This document shows positions 35,519 through 45,312 of a stretch of DNA of 64,000 nt, piece after piece. Under the pieces are notes generated by a model. It was not told where the DNA came from. It did no database searches and saw nothing but the letters and a program-made list of their open reading frames with translations. Location of the stretch: assembly GCA_021775805.1 (NCBI GenBank), contig JAJFHD010000087.1, positions 1 through 64,000 of the forward strand, read 5' to 3'. Origin of the DNA: Alphaproteobacteria bacterium. GTDB lineage: Bacteria; Pseudomonadota; Alphaproteobacteria; Rhizobiales; JAJFHC01. The translations under genes and the position numbers were made by a program. Position 1 is the first letter of the stretch; each line of letters begins with the position of its first letter.

Positions 35519-37061
35519 ATCGTTTGTCGCGGGGTTGTTGGCATTGGGCGCGGCGCCGGCACTGGCGCAACCCGATGCCGGAACACTCTACAAGACCCAT
35601 TGCGCAAGCTGCCACGGCGAGACACGTCTGGGTGGTATCGGTCCCGCCCTGCTGCCGGGCAATCTGCGCCGGCTTAAGTCAACCCGCGCGGCCAAGGTCA
35701 TCGCCAAGGGACGCGCAGCGACGCAGATGCCGGGATTTGCCGATAAACTTGACGATGACGAAATAGCCACCCTGGCCAGCTTCATCTACACGCCGCCGGC
35801 GGCCGCGCCGAAATGGGATACGGCGGACATTGACGAGAGCCGCGACGTTACCGCGCCGCCAGTGCCGGTCTCGGTTCCCGCCTATGAGGCTGACCCGCTG
35901 AACCTGTTTGTTGTGGTCGAGACCGGCGATCATCATGCAACAATTCTGGACGGCGACCGGTTTGAACCGATTGCCCGGTTTGGCACGCGTTTCGCGCTGC
36001 ATGGAGGTCCGAAATTCACGCCGGACGGGCGTTACGTCTTCTTTATGTCCCGCGATGGCTGGGTCATGAAGTATGACCTGTGGGCGTTGGCGGTCGTGGG
36101 AGAAGTGCGCGCCGGAATCAATTCCCGCAACATCGCCATCTCAAAAGACGGTCTGCATCTGGCGGTCGCAAACTACCTGCCGCACACGCTGGTGATCCTG
36201 AAGACAGAGGATCTGTCGATTGAAAAGATCTTCAAGGTTGCCGACCGCAAAGGTGTTTCGTCGCGTGTTTCGGCGGTCTATCAGGCGCCCCAGCGCAACA
36301 GTTTTATTGCCGCCCTCAAAGACGTGCCGGAGATCTGGGAGATTGCCACGGACCCCAATGCGCCGCCGGTTTTCGGTGGCCTGGTGCACTCCCATGAAAA
36401 GGGCATGGTCGAAGGTCTGGCGACGTCAAGCGGACTGTTTGCGCTACGCCGGATTGAAACGGCCGAACCGCTCGACGATTTTTTCTTCGATCCGGCCTAT
36501 CGCCATCTGATCGGTTCAACTCGTGGCGGGCAGTCGGCGATCGTCGTGAACCTGAATGTCGGCCGCGACATTGCCCGGATCGACCTGCCGGGACTGCCGC
36601 ATCTGGGTTCCGGTATCGCGTGGACCTACAAAGACCGCCCGGTTATGGCGACGCCTCACCTGAAGGAGGGCCGGTTGACGGTGATCGATCTTGCCGACTG
36701 GTCCGTGATCAAGACAATTGAGACCAAGGGGCCGGGGTTCTTCCTGAGAAGTCATGACAACACACCTTATGCCTGGACGGATGTCTTCTTCGGACCCAAC
36801 CGGGATCTGATGCATATCATCGACAAGCGTACGCTCGAGGTTACAAAAACACTGAAACCCGCTCCGGGCAAAACCGCTGCTCATGTGGAATTCGACCGTG
36901 ACGGCAGCCACGCAATCGTTTCAATCTGGGACATGGATGGTGCCATCGTCATCTACGATGCGAAAACGCTCGAAGAAGTCAAACGCATTCCAATGTCCAA
37001 GCCATCGGGTAAATACAATGTCTGGAACAAGATTACTTTCTCAAGAGGCACCAGCCACTGA
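35499..37061 (+). CDS. nirN: NirN, cytochrome c-d1-like dihydro-heme d1 dehydrogenase
   Basis: A 520-residue periplasmic protein with signal peptide (cleavage near ALAQ), a cytochrome c domain (HCASCHGETRLGGIGPALLPGNL), and a d1-type propeller related to NirS. Features include YFVVFF-type blade segments such as YVFFMSRDGWVMKYDLW, VHSHEKGMVEGLAT and IPMSKPSGKYNVWNKI at the end. In Pseudomonas NirN makes the last double bond of heme d1. It overlaps nirJ and the CbiX-like gene. Confidence 0.92.
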   Translation: MRQRLSKSFVAGLLALGAAPALAQPDAGTLYKTHCASCHGETRLGGIGPALLPGNLRRLKSTRAAKVIAKGRAATQMPGFADKLDDDEIATLASFIYTPPAAAPKWDTADIDESRDVTAPPVPVSVPAYEADPLNLFVVVETGDHHATILDGDRFEPIARFGTRFALHGGPKFTPDGRYVFFMSRDGWVMKYDLWALAVVGEVRAGINSRNIAISKDGLHLAVANYLPHTLVILKTEDLSIEKIFKVADRKGVSSRVSAVYQAPQRNSFIAALKDVPEIWEIATDPNAPPVFGGLVHSHEKGMVEGLATSSGLFALRRIETAEPLDDFFFDPAYRHLIGSTRGGQSAIVVNLNVGRDIARIDLPGLPHLGSGIAWTYKDRPVMATPHLKEGRLTVIDLADWSVIKTIETKGPGFFLRSHDNTPYAWTDVFFGPNRDLMHIIDKRTLEVTKTLKPAPGKTAAHVEFDRDGSHAIVSIWDMDGAIVIYDAKTLEEVKRIPMSKPSGKYNVWNKITFSRGTSH

Positions 37062-37827
37062 GGCGGACGGGCTGCCGGCGCTGCTGATTGTCGCTCACGG
37101 TGAGCGCGGGGGTCTTGGCGACGACCGCTTGGTGCACGATCTTGCCGGGAGTCTGGCCAAGTCGTCGCGGTTCAGTACAGTGCAGGGCTGCTTCATCAGC
37201 AAGGAACCTTCGCTCAAGCATGCCTTTGAGAAATTGTCGCCGGGGCCGGTCACTGTCTATCCGCTGTTCATGTCCGATGGTTATTTTGTCAGGAGGGCGA
37301 TTCCAAGATCCCTGGGACTTAACGCCTCCGCGCCGGATGCAGGTCTTCGCCCGGTTGAGATACTGTCACCGGTTGGACTGAACCGGCACCTGCCACACCT
37401 GGTGTCCGATTTGGGGCTGTCCACAATAGAGCAGACCTGCCTCGACGCCCGCGACTGTCAACTGCTTTTGGTGGCGCATGGCTCGAAGCACGATGATGCA
37501 TCGCGCAAAGCAACGCTGTCCGTTGCCGCTGAGATGGAAAAGACAAAATCTTTTGCCGGCGTCGAGGTCGGCTTCCTCGAGGAGAGCCCGTTTCTGGACG
37601 AGCAGCTTGCAAGAATCAAAGGTCCGGCAATTGCCGTCGGCCTGTTTGTCGGCGAAGGCATGCACGGTGCGATCGACCTTCCCGGTGCGATCGGGAAATC
37701 CGGCCGAGACGATGTATTCCAGGCACCGCCTCTGACCCGGTCACCCGGGTTGAAAGACCTCATCATGGAAGATCTCCTTGGCGTACGGGCTCCGTCGCTG
37801 GCCCGGCACTGTTTGCCGGGCGATTGA
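37018..37827 (+). CDS. two-domain CbiX-like sirohydrochlorin chelatase
   Basis: A 269-residue protein with two related halves, each opening on the chelatase strand: LLIVAHGERG and LLLVAHGSKHDD. In the second half the second active-site His appears in GMHGAIDLP. In the first half the matching place reads GYFVRRAIP, without His, so it looks degenerate. The ATG at 37018 overlaps nirN by 44 nt. NirE lacks a chelatase, so this gene could insert iron into sirohydrochlorin for heme d1. Confidence 0.78.
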   Translation: MSGTRLLSQEAPATEADGLPALLIVAHGERGGLGDDRLVHDLAGSLAKSSRFSTVQGCFISKEPSLKHAFEKLSPGPVTVYPLFMSDGYFVRRAIPRSLGLNASAPDAGLRPVEILSPVGLNRHLPHLVSDLGLSTIEQTCLDARDCQLLLVAHGSKHDDASRKATLSVAAEMEKTKSFAGVEVGFLEESPFLDEQLARIKGPAIAVGLFVGEGMHGAIDLPGAIGKSGRDDVFQAPPLTRSPGLKDLIMEDLLGVRAPSLARHCLPGD

Positions 37828-37848
37828 TCGGGGGCGGCCAAGCAAACT

Positions 37849-38727
37849 TCAGATCGACTGGCGCACATCCAGGGCATCGCGAAGCCAGTCGCCGATGAAG
37901 TTGATCGACAGGACGACCAGCATGATTGCCAGGCCGGGAAACACACCGAGCCACCACGCCTGACTGATGAAGCCTCTGCCGTCCGCGAGAATCAGGCCCC
38001 ATGTGGGTGTGTCGGCCTCCACGCCCAAGCCCAGGAAGGACAGGCTTGCCTCTGCCAGGATCGCATAGGAAACGCTCACGGTGGCCTGGACGATGATGGG
38101 TGCCATCGTGTTTGGAAGAACATGCCCAAACATTATGCGAACATCCGAAAATCCGAGCGATCGGGCGGCGTCGATGTACTGCTCCTCTCGTATCGAGAGA
38201 GTCATCGACCTTGCGACGCGGGCAAAATCGTCAATGAAGGCAAGTGATACCGCGGCAATAACATTGAGAAGCCCGGTTCCGAAGACGGCGACGAGGTAGA
38301 CGGCAATGATGAAATTCGGAAATGCCCATTGAAGATCGATGTAGCGCATAATGAAAAAATCGAGCCATCCGCCGAAGTAGCCGGCGATCAGGCCGAGCGA
38401 AACGCCGATCACCAGAGCGATTGCGACCGTTGCCACACCGATGAAAATGGAGATCCTGGTGCCGTACAAGATACGGCTGAACAGATCCCGGCCCAGGTCG
38501 TCGGTGCCCAGGACGTGGGTGCCGGACAAACCACTCATCATGTTGAGGGACATGTCATTCGGGTCTGCCGGTGCTATCATGGGAGCGAACAGGCCACCGA
38601 AAACAAACAGGGCAAGCACAACGATACCAAATTGTGCCTTGCGGTCCTTCGCAAGTGTTGCCCGCATCCGGGACTCGCGTGCCGGTCGGGAAAACCCGGT
38701 ACTGTGCGCTGTTGTGTCCGCCATCAT
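37849..38727 (-). CDS. ABC transporter permease, DppC/OppC-type
   Basis: A 292-residue inner-membrane permease with about six helices and the EAA-loop region DDFARVARSMTLSIREEQYIDAARSLG. The N-terminal OppC_N segment (LAKDRKAQFGIVVLALFVF) and GTDDLGRDLFSRILYGTRIS are typical of the peptide/nickel uptake family. ATG 38727 overlaps the DppB-type stop. It is the last gene of the minus-strand transporter operon. Confidence 0.93.
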   Translation of the reverse strand: MMADTTAHSTGFSRPARESRMRATLAKDRKAQFGIVVLALFVFGGLFAPMIAPADPNDMSLNMMSGLSGTHVLGTDDLGRDLFSRILYGTRISIFIGVATVAIALVIGVSLGLIAGYFGGWLDFFIMRYIDLQWAFPNFIIAVYLVAVFGTGLLNVIAAVSLAFIDDFARVARSMTLSIREEQYIDAARSLGFSDVRIMFGHVLPNTMAPIIVQATVSVSYAILAEASLSFLGLGVEADTPTWGLILADGRGFISQAWWLGVFPGLAIMLVVLSINFIGDWLRDALDVRQSI

Positions 38728-39671
38728 GAAAGCCTGATTCGCGGGTCGATCGCTCCGTACATCAGATCGACCAGCAGGTTGGAGAAGACAAAGAATGCGG
38801 AAACCACCAGCACCGCCCCCTGGACGACGGGATAGTCGCGATTGAGGATCCCTTCGATGAGCACCCGCCCAAGCCCCTTTATGGCGAACACGTTTTCCAC
38901 CACGACGGCGCCGGATATCAGCAAGGCGAATGCGATTCCGATAACGGTGATCACGGGTATGAGCGCGTTGGGCAGTGCATGGCCGAGCATGATCGTTCTG
39001 GTTCTCAGACCTTTTGACGCTGCGGTCCGCATATAGTCGGCCTTCAGAACTTCAAGCAGCGACGAGCGGATCATGCGGGCAATGATCGCCGAGAATGCGG
39101 TGCCGACCGCAATCGACGGCAAAATCAGATGCTTGAACCATGGCCAGAGGCCTTCGCTCATCGGCACGTAACCGATCGCGGGAAGCCATTGGAGGTTGGC
39201 GGCAAAAACAATGATCAGCAGAATTGCCAGCCAGAAGTCGGGCATCGACAGTCCCAGGAAGGCGAACAACGATACTGTGTTGTCGGTGGCGGTATTGCGG
39301 CGCATTGCCGATATGATGCCGGCGGGGACGCCAATCCCCATGGCAATGACGAAGGCCAGCAATGCCAGCGACATGGTTCTGGGTATGGCCTCGGCCAGAA
39401 TTTGGGACACCGGTTGGCGGCTTCCATAGATAGAGTTGCCGAAGTCGCCCTGCCATACGTTGAAAAACCACTTGCCGTATTGAACGACGAGAGGCTGGTC
39501 CAGTCCCAGTTTGTTCCTGAGGATCGCAATTTCCTCCGGTCCGCCGGCATCGGCCAGCATCGCGGCAATCGGATCGCCCGGCACAAAACGGAGCATGAAA
39601 AACACCAGTGTCGCCACCGCCCACATGACCACGATGGCTCCAAGAAATCGGCGGAAGAAATATGCGGTCAT
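38724..39671 (-). CDS. ABC transporter permease, DppB/OppB-type
   Basis: A 315-residue permease. It begins MTAYFFRRFLGAIVVMWAVATLVFFMLRFVPGDP, the usual OppB opening, and carries the coupling-loop motif LLEVLKADYMRTAASKGLRTRTIM and IPVITVIGIAFALLISGAVVVENVF. It pairs with the DppC-type permease downstream, with ATG overlap. It is separated from the binding-protein gene by 150 nt holding a strong stem-loop. Confidence 0.94.
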   Translation of the reverse strand: MTAYFFRRFLGAIVVMWAVATLVFFMLRFVPGDPIAAMLADAGGPEEIAILRNKLGLDQPLVVQYGKWFFNVWQGDFGNSIYGSRQPVSQILAEAIPRTMSLALLAFVIAMGIGVPAGIISAMRRNTATDNTVSLFAFLGLSMPDFWLAILLIIVFAANLQWLPAIGYVPMSEGLWPWFKHLILPSIAVGTAFSAIIARMIRSSLLEVLKADYMRTAASKGLRTRTIMLGHALPNALIPVITVIGIAFALLISGAVVVENVFAIKGLGRVLIEGILNRDYPVVQGAVLVVSAFFVFSNLLVDLMYGAIDPRIRLS

Positions 39672-39713
39672 CTACATGCTCTGCGGTTCGTTTGTGCCGG
39701 GTTCCGGGGACAA

Positions 39714-39739
39714 GAACCGGCGCATCATTGCGCCGGTTC
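39714..39739 (-). terminator. intercistronic stem-loop after the binding-protein gene
   Basis: Perfect 11-bp inverted repeat GAACCGGCGCA-TCAT-TGCGCCGGTTC, read on the minus strand as 11-bp stem, 4-nt loop, then TTGTCCCC. It lies 83 nt after the binding-protein stop and 43 nt before the permease start. It should stabilise the upstream mRNA or partly stop transcription, so that binding protein exceeds permease. Confidence 0.7.
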
Positions 39740-39821
39740 AAAGGTTTTGCTGGTCGTCGACCTCTTCCTTCGGCGGACCGGCTTCTGCTTTGCCGGGCGT
39801 TTAAGGTTCGCCGATAAGGGA

Positions 39822-41594
39822 CTACGCCAGCGTCACACGATCGAGATCGTGGAGACCGGCAATGCGGCTTTCGGCCGGATAGTTGACCGATTTGTGCCGC
39901 ACCTGGACATCGACCGGGTGGTACAGGAAGCCACAAGCCACTTTGTCTGACGTGATGGCATTTGCTTTCTGCACCAGTTTGCGCCGGGCCTGGGTGTCGG
40001 CGGTCAGCGATTGCTCGGTGATCAGACGGTCAGCCTCTTTTTCGGAGAAGAAACCGAACGGATGTTTGGCCTTGTCGCGCTTGCGTCCATTGAACTTGGA
40101 CGTGGTTCTCATCCAGTCGACAACGCCGTCATCCGGATCGTAGTCACCGCCGGAACCGCCAAGCCGCATGTCAAAATCCATGCGGTCGAAATCGTCGATC
40201 TGAACCGAGAATTCTTTGGTCACGACTTTGACCTTGATGCCGAGCACCTGCTTGTAGATGTTCGAGATCACCAGACCATCACGCTTTTCCGATGGTCGAA
40301 CGATCAGTTCAAGCTCGGGAAAGCCGTTGCCACCCGGATAACCGGCCGCGGCCAGCAGGGCCTTGGCGCCTTCGGGATCGAACGCCTGTTGAGATGTCTT
40401 CGAAATCTCCTTGTCGTAGTAAAAGCCCATGGCGGGATTAATCGTGCCAAAGGCCGGCAGGGCGTATCCGAAACGCGCCTGTTTGACATAGGTTTCACGG
40501 TCCAGTGCCTTTGCAAGGGCGAGGCGGACCATAAAGCCCTTCTCCTTCTTCAATTCATCCAGCGGTTTGTCGAAATCGGTGACCTTCATCACCTCGCGCC
40601 AGGGATTGAGCCAGACCGACTGGAAACCGGGGCCGGGCCGGATATCGACAACCAGATCCGGATTTTTCTTGAACCGGTCGATCAACTGAGCAGCGACCGG
40701 GTTGCCGCCGATATACTTGATATCGCCAGCCTCTATGGCCGCGGCGAGAGGCTCTGCGCCGTCCACCGGTTTGATGATCACCTTGTCGAGTTTCGGGCGG
40801 TCAGGGTCGTAGTACTTATCGAACTTCTCAAGTACCACGCCTTGTCCGAGTTGATGCTCGACGATCTTGAACGGACCCGTGCCCACCGGCATCAGGCCGT
40901 ACCGGGCCGCGCCCAATTTGTCCAGGGCGCCGCGCGAGACGATGGTCATCGCCCGTCCCGAGGACCTTTCCAGCGCCTTGGTCAGGAAAGATGCCTGCGG
41001 TTTTTTAAGAGTGAATCGGACTTCGAAATCGTTGAGCTTTTCAAGCGACGCCACGTTCGCGATGACTTTGGTATGAATCGATTGCTTGGGATCCCGCGAG
41101 CGGTTGAATGTGTACAAAACGTCTTCAGCCGTGAAGGCGTCGCCATTGTGGAATGTAACGCCTTCGCGCAGTTTGAAAGTGTAGATCTTGCCGTCGTCGG
41201 AAACGGTCCAGCTTTCTCCCAGATCACCCTGGGCTACCAGATCGGAATCGATGTGCATCAGGCCGGACAGCACGTTGGACGTGATCTGGAACTGCAGAAC
41301 CTGATTGATCTGTCCCGGATCAAGGGTCACGATCTCGGAGACGCCGGCCCAGCCACAGCGCAAAGTGCCGCCGGCTTTTCCGGCGGCCCGGGCAATGCTG
41401 GACACGCCTGGCGTCAGGTGCGCGAGGGTCAGTGCACCGCTTGCCGCAAGCAGACGAAGCGTCGCGCGTCTCGACAGGCCGGTACCGGACAGCTCGTCGC
41501 GGTTCAACCCGAAAAGCGGATCCCCGGGATCAAAATCGTGAGCGTCGTCCCACTGAGCCTTGATCTCGCGGTGGTCATCATGTGACTTGGACAT
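39822..41594 (-). CDS. ABC transporter substrate-binding protein, family 5 (Opp/Dpp)
   Basis: A 590-residue binding protein with an unusually late twin-arginine-like signal (LSRRATLRLLAASGALTLAH, about residues 40-60, after about 39 hydrophilic residues). Family motifs include TLDPGQINQVLQFQITSNVLSGL, GKIYTFKLREGVTFHNGDAFTAEDVLYT and GPFKIVEHQLGQG. It should capture a peptide-like or amino-acid-derived ligand. RBS AGGAG precedes the ATG, which overlaps the ATPase gene by 17 nt. The neighbouring catabolic genes hint at an amidated or ureido amino acid ligand. Confidence 0.92.
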   Translation of the reverse strand: MSKSHDDHREIKAQWDDAHDFDPGDPLFGLNRDELSGTGLSRRATLRLLAASGALTLAHLTPGVSSIARAAGKAGGTLRCGWAGVSEIVTLDPGQINQVLQFQITSNVLSGLMHIDSDLVAQGDLGESWTVSDDGKIYTFKLREGVTFHNGDAFTAEDVLYTFNRSRDPKQSIHTKVIANVASLEKLNDFEVRFTLKKPQASFLTKALERSSGRAMTIVSRGALDKLGAARYGLMPVGTGPFKIVEHQLGQGVVLEKFDKYYDPDRPKLDKVIIKPVDGAEPLAAAIEAGDIKYIGGNPVAAQLIDRFKKNPDLVVDIRPGPGFQSVWLNPWREVMKVTDFDKPLDELKKEKGFMVRLALAKALDRETYVKQARFGYALPAFGTINPAMGFYYDKEISKTSQQAFDPEGAKALLAAAGYPGGNGFPELELIVRPSEKRDGLVISNIYKQVLGIKVKVVTKEFSVQIDDFDRMDFDMRLGGSGGDYDPDDGVVDWMRTTSKFNGRKRDKAKHPFGFFSEKEADRLITEQSLTADTQARRKLVQKANAITSDKVACGFLYHPVDVQVRHKSVNYPAESRIAGLHDLDRVTLA

Positions 41595-42611
41595 TGGTCA
41601 TCTCCTGTTTTTTGGGCATGGACTTTTGCTTGGTGTCAATGTCGGCCCGCCAACATGAGGCCGACTGGTCTGCGCGTAATTGGGTTAGTGGCGGGGCTTC
41701 GCGGTAACATTTGTCGATTGCGATCGGGCAGCGGGGGTGAAAGACGCAGCCGTCAGGCGGGGCGGTCGGGCTTGGGACCTCGCCTTGAAGCGGTTCGACT
41801 TCGCGGTCGGCTTCGACGTCCGGGTCCGGGTTCGGCACGGCATCGATGAGCGCGCGGGTATAGGGATGAACCGGATCTGCAAACAGCCGTTCAGAGTGTG
41901 CGGCTTCCATGACCCGGCCGAGATACATGACCGACACCCGGTCGCACAAATGTCGGACCACCGAAAGGTCGTGGCCGATGAAGATGTACGTCAAACCCAG
42001 CTCTCGGCGCAGACGGGCGAGTAGATTGATGATCTGCGCCTGAATGGACACATCGAGGGCGGATACGGCTTCGTCACATACGATCATTTCCGGTTCCATC
42101 GCGAGCGCCCGGGCAATGCCGACCCTCTGTCGTTGTCCGCCGGACATTTCGTGGGGATAGAGTTCGGCAAAACGGCGGGGCAGTTCGCAGAGTTCCAGCA
42201 GTTCGGATACCCGTGCGGGCACGTCATCGGCTCCGGTGAGCGAGTGCACGCGGATGGCTTCGCCTATAATCTGTTGGGTCGTTTTCCGAGGATTGAGTGA
42301 CGAGAAAGGGTCCTGAAAAACTGCCTGAACCTTCCGGCGATAGGGGGTAAGTTCCCTGGAATTCAGCACTGTAATGTCCTGTCCGCCGAACAGAACTTGG
42401 CCCTGAGTCACCTCGACCAGACGCAATATGGCGCGTGCGACGGTTGTCTTGCCGCACCCGGATTCGCCGACTATTCCGTAGGCCTCGCCTTTGTCGACCT
42501 TGAAACTTACTCCGGTAACCGCCTTCACTTCTCCCGTCACGCGTTGCAGGAACCCGGACCGGATCGGAAATCGCACGTGCAGGTCGTTGACCTCGAGAAG
42601 AGGGTTCGTAC

Positions 42612-42615
<4 letters not shown>
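41578..42615 (-). CDS. ABC transporter ATP-binding protein, DppF/OppF-type
   Basis: A 345-residue ATPase. Walker A is GESGCGKTTVARAIL, the signature is MSGGQRQRVGIARAL, Walker B is EMIVCDEAVSALD, and the switch His is in IGHDLSVVRHL. The C-terminal Opp/Dpp domain has a four-Cys-like region (CVFHPRCPIAIDKC). It overlaps the DppD-type gene by 4 nt. Confidence 0.95.
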
Positions 42616-43604
<989 letters not shown>

Positions 43605-43662
43605 GTTTTCCCTCGCCATATGTCCGGAACGATATGCCTAGACATCAGGGGACATTATTGAT

Positions 43663-43680
43663 ATCGATATCGTTATCGAT
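43663..43680. promoter_or_regulatory. palindrome between transporter operon and GntR-family gene
   Basis: ATCGATA-TCGT-TATCGAT, perfect 7-bp arms, inside a longer AT-rich near-palindrome (43654-43684). It lies 30 nt before the GntR-type start and 59 nt before the transporter start. It is probably the operator for both divergent units. Confidence 0.55.
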
Positions 43681-43709
43681 AATAAACATGATATCCGACA
43701 GGCCTGTCA

Positions 43710-44468
43710 ATGTCGTTGCCCGATCTGAGCGAAATTAGCCTTCAGGACTACGCGCCGCCCATCGGCAAAAAGTCCGATTTGGCCTATCATGCGGTGAAGC
43801 GTGCAATCATATTGCGGTACTATCCGCCCGAAACCCAGATTCTGGAACAGACCTTGGCGGCGGAGCTGAACTGCAGCCAGAGCACCATTCGTGAAGCGCT
43901 GCTGAATTTGTCGAAAGACGGGTTGGTGGAACGAAGAGGCTATTACGGCACCGTCGTGACCGACACGAGTCTGGCGGAAGCCACGGTAATGGTGAATGTC
44001 AGGCTGACGATCGAACGCGCCGTTGCCGCCGCAATAGCAACGAACGGCACCCGCCCGGATGAAAAGCGCCTGACGACATTGCTGGATCAGATGGATCAGG
44101 CCCACGAGGTCGGCGACCTTTATCTGGGATGCGAGCTTGACAGGGCGTTTCATTCAGAACTGGCGCATGTTGCGGGCATGGGACTGTTGTCCCCGATCCT
44201 GCAGCGCTGCGCGCTCCACATTCACCGGTTTACTTTGGGAAGTGTTGAGGTGCCACGCGACTTTTTCCAGGAGTCGGGAATAGGCAAGGAGCATCGTGGT
44301 CTGCTGGAGACCCTCTGTTCTGGGTCCAGGGTACAGGCAGAGGAAGCAATCATGCAGCACATAGCCTATGTCCTGCAGCGCTGGTCCCCATCGCTGTACC
44401 AGAGCGTTGGCGCTGAAACGTTTGGCGCGACCAACAGCCAACCGATTGCTCTGGAGGGCGTTCTCTAG
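43710..44468 (+). CDS. GntR-family regulator, FadR/VanR type
   Basis: A 252-residue regulator. Residues about 20-85 form the winged HTH (DLAYHAVKRAIILRYYPPETQ, LAAELNCSQSTIREALLNLSKDGLVER). The rest is an all-helical FCD ligand domain with the metal-site His in AFHSELAHVAG and EEAIMQHI. It is divergent from the ABC operon and is followed without gap by the DUF1028 gene, so it probably controls both. Confidence 0.88.
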   Translation: MSLPDLSEISLQDYAPPIGKKSDLAYHAVKRAIILRYYPPETQILEQTLAAELNCSQSTIREALLNLSKDGLVERRGYYGTVVTDTSLAEATVMVNVRLTIERAVAAAIATNGTRPDEKRLTTLLDQMDQAHEVGDLYLGCELDRAFHSELAHVAGMGLLSPILQRCALHIHRFTLGSVEVPRDFFQESGIGKEHRGLLETLCSGSRVQAEEAIMQHIAYVLQRWSPSLYQSVGAETFGATNSQPIALEGVL

Positions 44469-45227
44469 ATGACATATTCCATCGTCGCGCGTGATCCTGC
44501 CACCGGTCATATGGGAATTGCTGTCGCCAGCCGGTTCTTTGCCGTCGGCTCTCTCGTTCCGCATATCCGCCACAACGCGGCGGTCGCGACCCAGGCATTC
44601 ATCAATCCGATGTGGGGGGTCGAAGGCGTGGCCCGGCTGTCGAAGGGCGAAGATGGCGGTACGGTTCTGGCGGAATTCATAAAACGTGATCCGGGACAGC
44701 ATTCACGCCAGGCGCATATGCTGGACTCGAATGGACGTTCCTATGCACACACCGGCGAGAAATGCATAGACTGGGCCGGGCATGTTGTGGGCGAGAGCGT
44801 TTCGGTTGCTGGAAACATGCTGGCCGGTCCGGAAGTCGTGGCGCAGACGCTCGAGTGCTACCTGGACAATGCCGCTTTGCCCTTCATCGAACGGTTGCTG
44901 GGTGCCATGGACGCGGGAGAACAGGCGGGTGGCGACAAAAGAGGACGGCAGTCGGCCGGGTTGCGGATCCATTGGAACCAGGACTATCCGCATTTTGAGT
45001 TTCGCGCCGACGACCACTCCGATCCCCTGTCGGAACTCCGGCGGCTTTATGCGGTCGCGGGGGAACGTTACATCCACTTTGCCGACATTCTGGCCACCCG
45101 TGAAAACTTCAGCGGGATAACGGACCGAACGGAACTCGACAAGGCCGTGGCCAAGGACGAGACCGAACGGTTGGCAAAGGGCGAACCTTCTCGTTCTGCC
45201 GCGACGACATCTGTTGCGGGCAGTTGA
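44469..45227 (+). CDS. DUF1028 family protein (Ntn-hydrolase-like)
   Basis: A 252-residue protein that starts MTYSIVARDPATGHMGIAVASRFFAVGSLVPHI, the DUF1028 signature, with AVATQAFINPMWGVEGVARLSKG and VVGESVSVAGNMLAGPEVV. The family has an Ntn-hydrolase-like fold and is often found with peptide transporters and amidohydrolases. It begins immediately after the GntR-family stop. The activity is unknown; amide or ureido-bond hydrolysis is a reasonable guess. Confidence 0.85.
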   Translation: MTYSIVARDPATGHMGIAVASRFFAVGSLVPHIRHNAAVATQAFINPMWGVEGVARLSKGEDGGTVLAEFIKRDPGQHSRQAHMLDSNGRSYAHTGEKCIDWAGHVVGESVSVAGNMLAGPEVVAQTLECYLDNAALPFIERLLGAMDAGEQAGGDKRGRQSAGLRIHWNQDYPHFEFRADDHSDPLSELRRLYAVAGERYIHFADILATRENFSGITDRTELDKAVAKDETERLAKGEPSRSAATTSVAGS

Positions 45228-45312
45228 GGCCGGGACATCTCGGCAGCCCCGCGCGACGCTTGTCTTTCACGGCAACCTTCAGCGGACGACCAAACCCACG
45301 AGGCAAGAACCA

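Noticed and set aside
40011-41585. 524-codon plus-strand frame opposite the binding-protein gene
   Set aside because: No family features; the opposite strand encodes an intact family 5 binding protein.
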